Of a stretch of DNA of 64,000 nt, positions 44,698 through 53,275 are shown piece by piece. The notes under the pieces are model-generated. The model ran no database searches. It was not told where the DNA came from and saw nothing but the letters and a program-made list of their open reading frames with translations. Position 1 is the stretch's first letter. Every line of letters starts with the position of its first letter. The position numbers and the translations under genes were made by a program. This DNA comes from Oscillospiraceae bacterium (lineage in GTDB: Bacteria > Bacillota > Clostridia > Oscillospirales > Oscillospiraceae), in assembly GCA_017469115.1 (NCBI GenBank), contig JAFUGY010000058.1, positions 17,329 to 81,328 of the forward strand, given 5' to 3'.

Positions 44698-45978
44698 TTA
44701 CGGAGTAACGATTGCGGGATAGGTCTCATTGACGTAGTTGTAGAAGTTCTGCATAGCGGAATCTTTGTCTACGTTGCCCTTGTAGTAATCCTGAAGAGCG
44801 TTCTGCAGGCCTTCGTTCAAAAGCTGATCATAAATGGTGTGGTTTTCCCAAACAATGTTATTGGTCATTCCGGAGAAGATCGCAACATCATTCTGACCAC
44901 CGAGGAATGCACTGCCGTAGTCGGGATCTTCAGCGAATTTTGCATTAACAGCAATATTGTTGGAGAACTGGGCTTCGTTTGCAACAAGAGCGGTGCAGAC
45001 ATCTTCATTGTTGATGAAGGTGTTCATAACATCTGCGAGCATAGTCGGATTGTCGGAACCGGCAGGAGCGAGGAGCCAAGTGCCACCCCAGAAGTGAGCA
45101 GCGGGGCCTTCGATGATTGCCCAGTCGCCGGAGCATCCCTTTTCAGGATCCTGTGCATTACCCATGCAGAAGTTGAAGTACCACGCAGGTCCGAAGAAGC
45201 ACATGGTCTTGCCGTCAGCAAACATCTGGGCATTCTTCTCATCATCCCAAACACCTGCGGTCAGTGTGTAGCCATTCTGGATAAACTCATCAGTCTGATC
45301 GATCCAGGCTTCAATCTGAGGATCAAACTGGAGGTTTCCTTCTTCATCAACCCAGGGAGAGGATGCGTTATTGGAAAATACGCGATAGGTTTCCGCGAAA
45401 GAAGCGGTCATGTAGTAACCTTTTGCTTTCGCATCTGCAGCGACAGCATTGAACTTATCCCAGCTGTCAAGTTTAGCCTGAACTTCAGCAGGATCGGAAG
45501 TGCCGAGAACATCCTCAGCGATAGAGCGGCGATAAATCAGAGCGGAAGGGCAGCACTGGAAGGACACACCTTTTACAACACCTGCTGCATCGGAAGCAGC
45601 CTGAACGGTATAGGTATAGGCGTTGGAGAAATCTGTTACACCGAGAGCGGTGATGTCCTGGGTGTATTCGGAATCTACATACTTGAGAATGTAATCAGCC
45701 TCAGCAAGGAAAAGGTCGACTTTGTCGTCGTCATTTGCATTGGCCTGATTGAGGAGAGCTTCATCCAGCTTCTGCTGGTAAGCACCGTTATCAGACGGGG
45801 TGATGATCCAGTTTACGGTGACACCTTCAGGAACTTCGTAGTACTTCTCAAAGAAGCCTTTAAACTCTTCGTTCCATGCATAAATGTTGAAGACTTTGCC
45901 TTCTTCTGCGGATGCGCTGATTGCACAGAGTGTAAATACCATGCAAAGAGCAAGTGCGAGTGCGAGAACTTTCTTCAT
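44698..45978 (-). CDS. Extracellular sugar-binding protein, cassette B (CUT1)
   Basis: 426 residues with a signal peptide (about 1-24, ending SASA) nearly the same as in the binding proteins at 20064 and 49262, and a family 1 solute-binding fold (VFNIYAWNEEFKGFFEKYY near the start, KTMCFFGPAWYF in the middle). Ligand unknown; context suggests an oligosaccharide from plant cell walls. ATG 45978 is chosen because AGGAGGAAATTCC precedes it and the signal peptide starts there; the frame is open to 46038 through the leader. It follows the LacI gene after 56 bases and is probably co-transcribed. Confidence 0.93.
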   Translation of the reverse strand: MKKVLALALALCMVFTLCAISASAEEGKVFNIYAWNEEFKGFFEKYYEVPEGVTVNWIITPSDNGAYQQKLDEALLNQANANDDDKVDLFLAEADYILKYVDSEYTQDITALGVTDFSNAYTYTVQAASDAAGVVKGVSFQCCPSALIYRRSIAEDVLGTSDPAEVQAKLDSWDKFNAVAADAKAKGYYMTASFAETYRVFSNNASSPWVDEEGNLQFDPQIEAWIDQTDEFIQNGYTLTAGVWDDEKNAQMFADGKTMCFFGPAWYFNFCMGNAQDPEKGCSGDWAIIEGPAAHFWGGTWLLAPAGSDNPTMLADVMNTFINNEDVCTALVANEAQFSNNIAVNAKFAEDPDYGSAFLGGQNDVAIFSGMTNNIVWENHTIYDQLLNEGLQNALQDYYKGNVDKDSAMQNFYNYVNETYPAIVTP

Positions 45979-46040
45979 TTGGAATTTCCTCCTAAAATAA
46001 TTTGTGATTATATTTTTTGCGGCATTGCCGCTAATCACAC
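45979..46040 (-). promoter_or_regulatory. Hairpin leader of binding protein B, overlapping the lacI stop
   Basis: Minus strand GTGATTA (46038-46032) pairs perfectly with TAATCAC (46010-46004), enclosing GCGGC/GCCGC (46031-46027 with 46023-46019, loop AAT). The TGA inside GTGTGATTAG is the LacI stop codon. The same sequence lies before cassette A, where no LacI gene is present. Confidence 0.6.
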
Positions 46041-47048
46041 AAGTTGTTTCACCGATTCACCGGGGAGAAGATTGCCGGGAATAATAATGCGGTCCAGCAA
46101 AGCGGTTTTTGGGCGTTCAACCAATTCGATCAGTTTTTTAGCAGCTTCTCTTCCAAGACTGTCGGTATCCTGCTGCAGAGTGGTAATTCTCGGAGTCATG
46201 AGCTGGGAAACGATAACACCGTCATATCCCATGACCGAAATATCATCAGGAACTTTCAACCCTGCCTCGTGAATCGCCCGGATCCCTCCTGCAAGGGAAA
46301 AATCATCCGGAAATAAAATGCAGGTCGGCCTATCGGGAAGGGAGAGAATTTGGGCTGTTATAGTGTAGCAGAGTTCGGGATCATAGTAGCGGGATTCAAT
46401 GATATACCCGTCCGGAATAGTGAGCCCATACTTTTCACATGCACGGTGAAAACCGATTTTTCGATTTTCGGTAACGGCTGTCGGTTCTCCGTAAATAAAA
46501 GCGATTTTTCGATGTCCCAAGGAGTATGCATAGGAAACCAGTGTTTCCACTCCGCCGACGTTATCAGAAAGCACAGCAGCTCTGTTGTTGAAAACGTGAT
46601 CAATTGTGACAAGCGGCAGAGAGGAGTTCACGACGTCCTGAACTTCCTCATCATAAAAATCAACGCAAGCCATCAGGAGGCCGTCTACCCCGCGGTACAT
46701 ACAATGTTGCAGATAGGTGATCTTTTTTCCGCCTACATTCCGGTTATTGATAAACGTGATGTCATACCCTTCCTGCTCAGCTTCATCTTTAAAGCTGTTG
46801 AGCAGTGCGGCGAAAAATTCATGTGTCAGGCCTCTGTGCCCTTCGTCCACAAACAGGACGCCGAGATTGTGGGTGCGGTTAGTCTTCAAAGCCCGAGCTG
46901 CAGAATTGGTAAAATAACCAAGTTCATCTGCCAGGTTTTTGATCCTGTCCCGCGTCTCCTGCCCGACATCCGGCTGATCATTCAGCGCTTTGCTGACAGT
47001 GGCGACTGACACGCCGCATCTATTAGCAATGTCCTTCAGTGAAACCAT
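46035..47048 (-). CDS. LacI family transcriptional regulator of the ABC cassettes
   Basis: 337 residues: N-terminal helix-turn-helix (SLKDIANRCGVSVATVSKALNDQPDVG, about 3-29), hinge, and effector domain. It lies directly upstream of cassette B and has AATCGATT-type sites at its own promoter and at the cassette A promoter, so it probably represses both cassettes and itself. AAAGGAG lies about 12 bases before ATG 47048. The effector is unknown. Confidence 0.93.
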   Translation of the reverse strand: MVSLKDIANRCGVSVATVSKALNDQPDVGQETRDRIKNLADELGYFTNSAARALKTNRTHNLGVLFVDEGHRGLTHEFFAALLNSFKDEAEQEGYDITFINNRNVGGKKITYLQHCMYRGVDGLLMACVDFYDEEVQDVVNSSLPLVTIDHVFNNRAAVLSDNVGGVETLVSYAYSLGHRKIAFIYGEPTAVTENRKIGFHRACEKYGLTIPDGYIIESRYYDPELCYTITAQILSLPDRPTCILFPDDFSLAGGIRAIHEAGLKVPDDISVMGYDGVIVSQLMTPRITTLQQDTDSLGREAAKKLIELVERPKTALLDRIIIPGNLLPGESVKQLV

Positions 47049-47064
47049 CAGTCTGCAAAGCTCC

Positions 47065-47089
47065 TTTCACCTTAATCGATTTCGTGAAA
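47065..47089 (-). promoter_or_regulatory. Operator at the LacI gene promoter
   Basis: TTTCAC (47065-47070) and GTGAAA (47084-47089) flank an AATCGATT core, between the -10 box and the ribosome binding site. The core matches the cassette A operator at 42480-42497, which supports autorepression. Confidence 0.6.
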
Positions 47090-47091
47090 TA

Positions 47092-47120
47092 ATCATACAA
47101 CAAATTTTGCTGATCTGCAA
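47092..47120 (-). promoter_or_regulatory. Promoter of the LacI gene and cassette B
   Basis: Minus strand TTGCAG (47120-47115) and TATGAT (47097-47092), spacer 17. The interval 47121-47300 holds nothing else I can identify and is AT-rich. Confidence 0.75.
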
Positions 47121-47306
47121 GAGGGAAAGTAGAAATATCCTAAGAATACTCTGATTTTTATTGATATTGCACAAAAATATGGCCGATAATTTGTGCAAAT
47201 TGGACTATTAAACAAGGCAAACAGATTAACATAACGAAAAAATTTCGGAATTTACGAAAAAGTAGGGCAAATAAGAAAGGATAAGAACGAAAAATAGGGA
47301 CTGAAT

Positions 47307-47326
47307 AATCGAAAACGATTTCGATT
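47307..47326. promoter_or_regulatory. Distal LacI-type palindrome
   Basis: AATCGAAAACGATTTCGATT is palindromic at 18 of 20 positions. It lies about 190 bases upstream of the LacI promoter and could be an auxiliary operator for looping, or the site of another LacI-family protein. Confidence 0.5.
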
Positions 47327-47334
47327 TAGGCTAT

Positions 47335-47362
47335 AAAAATCCTCCCGGAACACGCCGGGAGG
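47335..47362 (-). terminator. Intrinsic terminator after the small unknown gene
   Basis: CCTCCCGG (47341-47348) pairs perfectly with CCGGGAGG (47355-47362); ATTTTT follows on the minus strand. Confidence 0.82.
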
Positions 47363-47371
47363 TGCAGCTTT

Positions 47372-47788
47372 TCACGGCTTCAGCGCTTTGATGATTTCTC
47401 TTTGTACCGGGAGACGCTGCAGGCGTGGGACATGTTTGTTGAACCAGGCGAATAGTTCTTCACGTTTTTCTTTGGACATCAGCGGAATCAGAGGCAGGGC
47501 ATGATTCTGGATGGCAACAAGCATCCAGCTTGCAAGTGTGCTGCACGGGAAGGCTTCTTCCGCTGTGAGCAGAAATTGCACGGCTTCGTCTGCTGTGGTC
47601 GAATCCGGTGAGTTGGAAAGCGCTTCTTTCACTGCTGTTTCCACAGCTTGATAATATTCCATATGAATGGGGCTGTTGCGGGCGGAGTCTGCCATCCCGA
47701 ACATCCCCTCACCAAATTTGCGGTTTGCCAGGAGTGCGTCGGTTTCGGATATATAGTTTTCTGTGAGTTTTTTCAGCTGTTCCGTCAT
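47372..47788 (-). CDS. Hypothetical cytoplasmic protein downstream of the ROK regulator
   Basis: No family recognised. 138 residues, predicted mostly helical, no signal peptide or membrane segment; it has a middle stretch STLASWMLVAIQNHALPLIPLM and a basic C-terminus. ATG 47788 is chosen since TTGGAG lies 10 bases upstream; a TTG at 47803 would add five residues. It is 51 bases after the ROK regulator gene, likely co-transcribed, and ends at a good terminator. Confidence 0.65.
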   Translation of the reverse strand: MTEQLKKLTENYISETDALLANRKFGEGMFGMADSARNSPIHMEYYQAVETAVKEALSNSPDSTTADEAVQFLLTAEEAFPCSTLASWMLVAIQNHALPLIPLMSKEKREELFAWFNKHVPRLQRLPVQREIIKALKP

Positions 47789-47839
47789 TGCTGTTGGCTC
47801 CAATCTGTCTTGTCTTGTTTTTCTTGAGGAGGAGACTTA

Positions 47840-48982
47840 TTAAATGCTGTTCAGATAATCACGGATGAAGGTCAGTGCTACTCCAAGCATGGAGCTGTCC
47901 TTTGAATAGCGGCTGATCCGCAGATACTGGCATTCCCTGTCGAAAGGATCACTTTCTGCCAGCATCTCCCGAAGTTCCGGCAGATAGGGCTTCAAATATT
48001 CTGTCAGATAACCTCCGAGAACGATGTCACAGTCAAGCGACATGCGGATGTTGTGAAGTGCAATGATCAGATGTTTTTTAAAATCTTCCCAGATGGCGGT
48101 GTATTCGCTTTTTCCTTTTTCCAGCCCGGCGAAAAAGTCAGAAAGCGTGATTCCGAGATCACTGCTCAGGCGTTTTGCACTGCAATAAGCTTCCAGGCAG
48201 CCTTTTTTGCCGCAGGAACAGGGCAGCCCGTTCCATTCCACACACATGTGCCCGAATTCGCCGCTTTTATAATTGTTGCCAGTATACTGGTCTCCGTTTA
48301 CAAGCACCGCTCCGCCTACACCTTCGGCAAGGGATAGGAATGCAATGCTCTCACGGAATTCACTGCCGTACCATTCTGCAAATCCTCCGCTGCTGGCGTC
48401 ATTCCAGGGCAGCACAGGATAAGGGATAGCGTCAATCAAAGCTTTGAGAGAGAGATTGCGGAGATAAAGGGTAGGGGCATAAAGCACGGTGGAGATTTCG
48501 GGAAGGATGATACCTGCCAGGCTGATGCCCACACCGAGAATGTTCTTGCGTTCCAAATGATTTTCTTCTATGAAAAGCTCTAACTGCTCAGCGACAAATT
48601 CGGAATAACCCTCATCTTCTACATTAAGAGTATGAGGAAGATCTTTATATGCGATCTCCTCGCGGGAAAGATCGGTAGCCGCGAACCGAAGCCGGTGACC
48701 GGTGATGCTGATCCCGATTGCACAGCGCGCCCCGGGAATGATGCGAAGCTGCATGGCAGGCCGTCCTCCTGCAGACTGGGAAGCTCCTGCATATTCGATC
48801 AGGCCTGCATGCAGTAGTTCCGAAACATTCTGGTAGACGGTTGGAAGGCTCAGGTTCAGATCTCTCGAAATATCCTGTTTTGACCGCGGCTCGGGAGACT
48901 GGTAGAGATAATGATAAACGTTGCTTCTGGTCTGACGCCGACGTTCGGATATTGCTTCGTTTAACTCCGCCAAAATGCTCAC
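47840..48982 (-). CDS. ROK family transcriptional regulator (XylR/NagC type)
   Basis: 380 residues: a winged helix-turn-helix at about 30-75 (SKQDISRDLNLSLPTVYQNVSELLHAGLI) followed by the ROK sugar-kinase fold with GISLAGII, the zinc motif GEFGHMCVEWNGLPCSCGKKGCLEAYCS (about 240-268). Such proteins usually repress sugar genes and release DNA when a sugar binds. It diverges from the CUT2/xylulokinase operon and is its likely regulator. Start is GTG 48982 with GGAAGAGG upstream. Confidence 0.92.
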   Translation of the reverse strand: MSILAELNEAISERRRQTRSNVYHYLYQSPEPRSKQDISRDLNLSLPTVYQNVSELLHAGLIEYAGASQSAGGRPAMQLRIIPGARCAIGISITGHRLRFAATDLSREEIAYKDLPHTLNVEDEGYSEFVAEQLELFIEENHLERKNILGVGISLAGIILPEISTVLYAPTLYLRNLSLKALIDAIPYPVLPWNDASSGGFAEWYGSEFRESIAFLSLAEGVGGAVLVNGDQYTGNNYKSGEFGHMCVEWNGLPCSCGKKGCLEAYCSAKRLSSDLGITLSDFFAGLEKGKSEYTAIWEDFKKHLIIALHNIRMSLDCDIVLGGYLTEYLKPYLPELREMLAESDPFDRECQYLRISRYSKDSSMLGVALTFIRDYLNSI

Positions 48983-49169
48983 CCTCTTCCAAAATCAGAT
49001 AAATTTTGAAAATTATTTTTATAAAACTATTTTACAGAAACCACTTCTGAAAGTCAACCCCTGAAGTTGGATATTTCACATACAAAAAAGACATATTGTG
49101 CAAAACAAACAAAAAAGCGACTCGAAATTTGTTTAAAATACCGAAAAACAAGAAAAAGAAAATATATAA

Positions 49170-49198
49170 TTGACTTTTGTAAAAAAGCTTTATAAAAT
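49170..49198 (+). promoter_or_regulatory. Promoter of the CUT2 pentose operon
   Basis: TTGACT (49170-49175) and TAAAAT (49193-49198), spacer 17, the same boxes as at 19899-19927. Confidence 0.75.
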
Positions 49199-49207
49199 AG
49201 ATGGCAG

Positions 49208-49222
49208 TGGTGATGTTCACCA
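49208..49222 (+). promoter_or_regulatory. Palindromic operator candidate for the ROK regulator
   Basis: TGGTGA-TGT-TCACCA, perfect six-base arms with a three-base centre, just after the expected transcription start and before the ribosome binding site. A second, looser pair AAACAAA/TTTGTTT spans about 49104-49134 and resembles half-sites known for XylR-type ROK repressors. Confidence 0.55.
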
Positions 49223-49261
49223 ACTAAAACCCTACGGGGAATAAAAAAGGAGAAAAGCAAA

Positions 49262-50314
49262 ATGAAAAAAGTTCTTGCACTTGCACTTGCACTCTGCATG
49301 GTTTTTGCTCTGTGCGCAGTCTCTGCTTCTGCAGAGGGTAAGCTTGTCGGCGTCGCAATGCCGACGAAGGATCTTCAGCGCTGGAATCAGGACGGCGAAA
49401 ACATGAAGAACATGCTGGAAGCCGAAGGTTACGCGGTTGACCTCCAGTATGCATCCAATGACGTTCAGCAGCAGCTGAACCAGGTGACCAACATGATCAA
49501 CAGCGGCTGCGATGTTGTTGTGATTGCTGCGATCGAAGGTTCTTCCCTTGGCTCCGCTCTTGACCTTGCAAAAGAAAAGGGCATTCCTGTAATCGCTTAT
49601 GACCGTCTGCTCATGGAGTCTGATGCTGTTTCCTACTATGCAACCTTCGATAACTACAAGGTCGGCACGGTTCAGGGCAACTATGTAAAAGAAGCTCTTG
49701 ACCTTGACAATGCAGAAGGCCCCTTCTATATTGAAATCACAGCCGGTGACCCGGGCGACAACAATGCAAACTTCTTCTACAGCGGCGCAATGGATGTGAT
49801 TAAGCCCTATATCGATGCAGGCAAAGTGATCGTAAAATCCGGTCAGGTTGAATTCAGCGATGTTGCTACTCCGACTTGGAAGACGGAAGTCGCACAGACT
49901 CGTGCAAGCAGCATCCTCGCTTCCTTCTATGCTGATGGTTCCAGCATCGATGCATGGCTCTGCTCCAACGACTCCACTGCTCTTGGTGTAACCAATGCTC
50001 TGGAAGACAACTACGATGGCGAATGGCCCATCATCACCGGCCAGGACTGCGATATTTCCAACGTCAAGAACATGATCGCCGGCAAGCAGAGCATGTCCGT
50101 CTTTAAAGACACTCGTACTCTTGCAGCTCAGGTTGTTAAGATGGTCGGCCAGATCCTCGCAGGTGAAGAGGTTGATGTAAACGATACCGAGACTTATGAC
50201 AACAATGTGATTGTTGTTCCTTCCTTCCTGTGCGAGCCGGTGTTCGCAGATGTGAACAACTACGCAGAACTGCTGCTCGATTCCGGCTACTACACTGCCG
50301 ATCAGCTGGCATAA
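49262..50314 (+). CDS. Periplasmic-binding-type sugar receptor (CUT2, ChvE/XylF-like)
   Basis: 350 residues: signal peptide (about 1-23, ending SASA), then a family 4 sugar-binding fold starting LVGVAMPTKDLQRWNQDG, with VDLQYASNDVQQQLNQVTNMI and VVVIAAIEGSSLGSAL. The pattern fits ChvE/xylose-type monosaccharide receptors. AAAAAGGAGAAAAGCAAA precedes the ATG. Together with the kinase and isomerase downstream it points to a pentose or related aldose. Ligand is inferred, not shown. Confidence 0.92.
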   Translation: MKKVLALALALCMVFALCAVSASAEGKLVGVAMPTKDLQRWNQDGENMKNMLEAEGYAVDLQYASNDVQQQLNQVTNMINSGCDVVVIAAIEGSSLGSALDLAKEKGIPVIAYDRLLMESDAVSYYATFDNYKVGTVQGNYVKEALDLDNAEGPFYIEITAGDPGDNNANFFYSGAMDVIKPYIDAGKVIVKSGQVEFSDVATPTWKTEVAQTRASSILASFYADGSSIDAWLCSNDSTALGVTNALEDNYDGEWPIITGQDCDISNVKNMIAGKQSMSVFKDTRTLAAQVVKMVGQILAGEEVDVNDTETYDNNVIVVPSFLCEPVFADVNNYAELLLDSGYYTADQLA

Positions 50315-50351
50315 TTCCTAAGAAAATCAGAATAAACTGCTAAATCAAGTT

Positions 50352-50388
50352 ACGATGCAGGTGGGCGCCGCTCGCCTGCATCGTTTCC
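50352..50388 (+). terminator. Terminator-like hairpin between receptor and ATPase genes
   Basis: ACGATGCAGG (50352-50361) pairs perfectly with CCTGCATCGT (50375-50384), followed by TTCC. The weak T tract suggests partial termination or mRNA end protection. Confidence 0.6.
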
Positions 50389-50406
50389 AGAAGGGAAGAG
50401 AAAACC

Positions 50407-51951
50407 ATGGCTAAGATTCTGCTGGAAATGAAGAATATCACGAAGACCTTCCCGGGCGTAAAAGCACTTGATAACGTAAACCTCCAGGTGGAGGAAGGAG
50501 AGATTCACGCGTTGGTCGGAGAAAACGGCGCGGGGAAATCTACCTTGATGAATGTGCTGAGCGGGATATATCCCCATGGAACGTATGAAGGGGATATTAT
50601 CTATGACGGGCAGGTCTGTAAGTTTTCCAATATTAAAGATTCTGAAAAACTGGGCATCGTCATTATCCATCAGGAGCTGGCACTGGTTCCTGAAATGACG
50701 ATCGGCGAAAATATGTATCTGGGCAACGAATGCGGGCATAAATTCGCCATTGACTGGAATAAAACCTATTCCGAGGCCGATAAATATCTGAAAATGGTTG
50801 GCCTGCAGGAAAGTTCAAAAATTCAGGTGAAAACCATTGGTACCGGTAAACAGCAGCTTGTCGAAATAGCAAAGGCACTGGCGAAAAAAGCAAAGCTGCT
50901 GATTCTGGACGAGCCTACGTCCTCTTTGAATGAAGAAGATTCCCGCGCATTGCTGGATCTGATGCTCAGCTTCAAAAAACAGGGAATGACGATGATTATC
51001 ATCACCCATAAGCTGAATGAAGTTTCCTATGTGGCGGATAAAATAACCGTAATTCGTGACGGATCGACGATTGAGACCATCGATAACCACGGGGCTGAAC
51101 CGGTCAGCGAGGAGCGGATCATCAAAGGGATGGTCGGTCGTGAAATGACCAACCGATTCCCGAAACGGGAGAACGTCCGGATAGGGGACGTTAAAATGGA
51201 GATCAGTCACTGGACGGTGCATCATCCCCTTTATCCTGAGAAAAAAGTGGTGGACGATGTCTCCATGTATGTGCGGCAGGGTGAAGTGGTCGGCATTTAC
51301 GGTTTGATGGGTGCCGGGCGTACGGAACTGGCGATGAGCATCTTCGGCCAGAGCTATGGGGTGAACTTCTCCGGAGAACTGAAGCTCGACGGGAAACCGA
51401 TTAAAATGCGAAAGAGTGAAGCGGATGCAATCAAGCATAAGATCGCCTATGTGACGGAGGACAGAAAAGGAAACGGTCTGGTTCTGTCACAGTCGATCAA
51501 GGTGAATACCTCTCTTGCAAACCTTGATGCGATTTCAAACAATATGGTGATCGACGGTGACAGAGAATATGCTGTTGCGGAAGAATACAGAGATAAGCTG
51601 AAAATTAAAACACCGTCTGTCGAACAGCTTGTAGGAAACCTGTCCGGCGGAAACCAACAGAAGGTTCTTCTTGCCAAATGGATGTTTGCCGAGCCGGACA
51701 TTCTGTTGCTGGATGAACCTACCCGTGGTATCGATGTAGGCGCAAAATATGAGATTTATTGTATCATTAACGATCTCGCTGCTGCAGGCAAATGTGTCGT
51801 CCTGATTTCTTCCGAGCTTCCCGAAGTGCTGGGTATGAGTGATCGTATTTATATTATGAATGAAGCTCGTATCGTCGGGGAGATGAAGGCGGAAGAAGCA
51901 ACACAGGAGAACATCATGGCGGCGATTCTCAGATCGGGAAGGGGTGTTTGA
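50407..51951 (+). CDS. Sugar ABC transporter ATP-binding protein, double cassette (MglA/GguA-like)
   Basis: 514 residues with two ATPase domains. First: Walker [10 protein letters not shown] (about 37-45), signature region, Walker [12 protein letters not shown] (about 165). Second: degenerate Walker A (GLMGAGRTE, about 301), signature NLSGGNQQK (about 415), Walker [13 protein letters not shown]. The degenerate second Walker A is normal for this family. It powers import through the two permeases that follow; its stop lies one base before the start of the next gene. Confidence 0.95.
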   Translation: MAKILLEMKNITKTFPGVKALDNVNLQVEEGEIHALVGENGAGKSTLMNVLSGIYPHGTYEGDIIYDGQVCKFSNIKDSEKLGIVIIHQELALVPEMTIGENMYLGNECGHKFAIDWNKTYSEADKYLKMVGLQESSKIQVKTIGTGKQQLVEIAKALAKKAKLLILDEPTSSLNEEDSRALLDLMLSFKKQGMTMIIITHKLNEVSYVADKITVIRDGSTIETIDNHGAEPVSEERIIKGMVGREMTNRFPKRENVRIGDVKMEISHWTVHHPLYPEKKVVDDVSMYVRQGEVVGIYGLMGAGRTELAMSIFGQSYGVNFSGELKLDGKPIKMRKSEADAIKHKIAYVTEDRKGNGLVLSQSIKVNTSLANLDAISNNMVIDGDREYAVAEEYRDKLKIKTPSVEQLVGNLSGGNQQKVLLAKWMFAEPDILLLDEPTRGIDVGAKYEIYCIINDLAAAGKCVVLISSELPEVLGMSDRIYIMNEARIVGEMKAEEATQENIMAAILRSGRGV

Positions 51952-51952
51952 C

Positions 51953-53254
51953 GTGGACGAGAAGATGAACGGTTCCTCCGGCGGAAAGCAGACTCTGTCG
52001 GACTTTATGCAGAAGTATAAGGTTGGCGCATTCTTTCAGAAGTACACGATGATTCTTGCCCTGATCGTTGTAACAATTGTATTTGCCACATGGAAGGGAA
52101 AAGAAGGGATGATCCTTCTTCCCTCCAATATAACCGGCCTGATTGCGGAAAACGCATATGTTTTTGTTCTTGCAACTGGTATGCTGATGTGTATTCTGAC
52201 CGGCGGTAACATCGACCTTTCCGTCGGTTCGGTTGTTTGTTTTACTGCGGCTGTCGGATGTGTCATGATGGCTTCCGGCATCAACATGTGGCTGTCTGTT
52301 TTGGTTATGCTGCTGATCGGCTTGGCAATCGGAGTTTTTCAGGGGTTCTGGATTGCCAAAGTTCGGGTGCCGGCATTTATTGCTACCCTTGCGGGAATGT
52401 ATGCATTCCGCGGCTTTTCCAATGTGGTGCTCAACGGCTACCGGGTTGACATTACCAATCAAACCTTCCTGCAGTTGTTCGGCAACGGCAAAACCAGCTA
52501 TATTCCCGATGTGATGCGCGATCTTTTCCCAAATCTGAATGGGGTGTTCACAAAAGAGAATGCATTTCTCACAGGGGTGATTGGGGAAAACTTTGTTGAA
52601 AAATTCAATGTGACGTGCATGTGCATTGCACTTGTGTCTGCGCTTGTGTTTGTTCTGTTCAGGGTTCGTAAGGTTCTCGTGCAGAAAAAGCTGGGAATCA
52701 GCCAATCGGTTCCGGGTCAGATTATTTCCATGGTGATAATAGCTGTGCTGATTTTATGGATCGGGATGAAGCTGAGTTCCTACCGCGGTTTCCCGATGGT
52801 GTTAATTTGGGTCGCTTTGGTTCTTGGGCTATATGCTTACATTACAACAAAAACTGCCATCGGCCGTCATCTTTATGCAGTAGGCGGCAATGAGAAGGCA
52901 ACAGCGCTATCCGGTGTCAAAACCCGGAATGTCTACTGGTTTGCTTATGCCAATATCGGTCTGCTGGCAGGCCTTGCAGGAATCCTGACAGCCGGGCGTG
53001 CAAAGGGCATTGACCCTGTGTATGGCGAAGGCTATGAAATGGATGCCATTGCTTCCTGCTTTATCGGTGGTGCGTCGGCCTACGGCGGAACCGGAAAAGT
53101 ATCCGGTATGATCATCGGTGCAACGCTGATGGGTGTCATCAACAAAGGTATGATTATCGTCGGGGTGGACGCCAACTATCAGAAGGTAGTCAAGGGCATT
53201 GTGCTGCTGATTGCCGTTATGTTTGATGTGCTGTCCAAACGGCAGAAGCGATAA
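51953..53254 (+). CDS. Sugar ABC permease, CUT2 (first of two, GguB/XylH-like)
   Basis: About 433 residues, eight or more membrane segments, BPD_transp_2 fold with LTGGNIDLSVGSVVC (about 84-98), IGRHLYAVGGNEKATALSGV and SCFIGGASAYGGTGKVSGMIIGA. GTG 51953 is chosen because GGGAAGGGG lies 8 bases upstream; GTG 51944 would add three residues. It is longer than the next permease because of an extra stretch near the middle (about 155-245). Confidence 0.92.
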   Translation: MDEKMNGSSGGKQTLSDFMQKYKVGAFFQKYTMILALIVVTIVFATWKGKEGMILLPSNITGLIAENAYVFVLATGMLMCILTGGNIDLSVGSVVCFTAAVGCVMMASGINMWLSVLVMLLIGLAIGVFQGFWIAKVRVPAFIATLAGMYAFRGFSNVVLNGYRVDITNQTFLQLFGNGKTSYIPDVMRDLFPNLNGVFTKENAFLTGVIGENFVEKFNVTCMCIALVSALVFVLFRVRKVLVQKKLGISQSVPGQIISMVIIAVLILWIGMKLSSYRGFPMVLIWVALVLGLYAYITTKTAIGRHLYAVGGNEKATALSGVKTRNVYWFAYANIGLLAGLAGILTAGRAKGIDPVYGEGYEMDAIASCFIGGASAYGGTGKVSGMIIGATLMGVINKGMIIVGVDANYQKVVKGIVLLIAVMFDVLSKRQKR

Positions 53255-53275
53255 TGCAGCGAGGAGGACAATACA

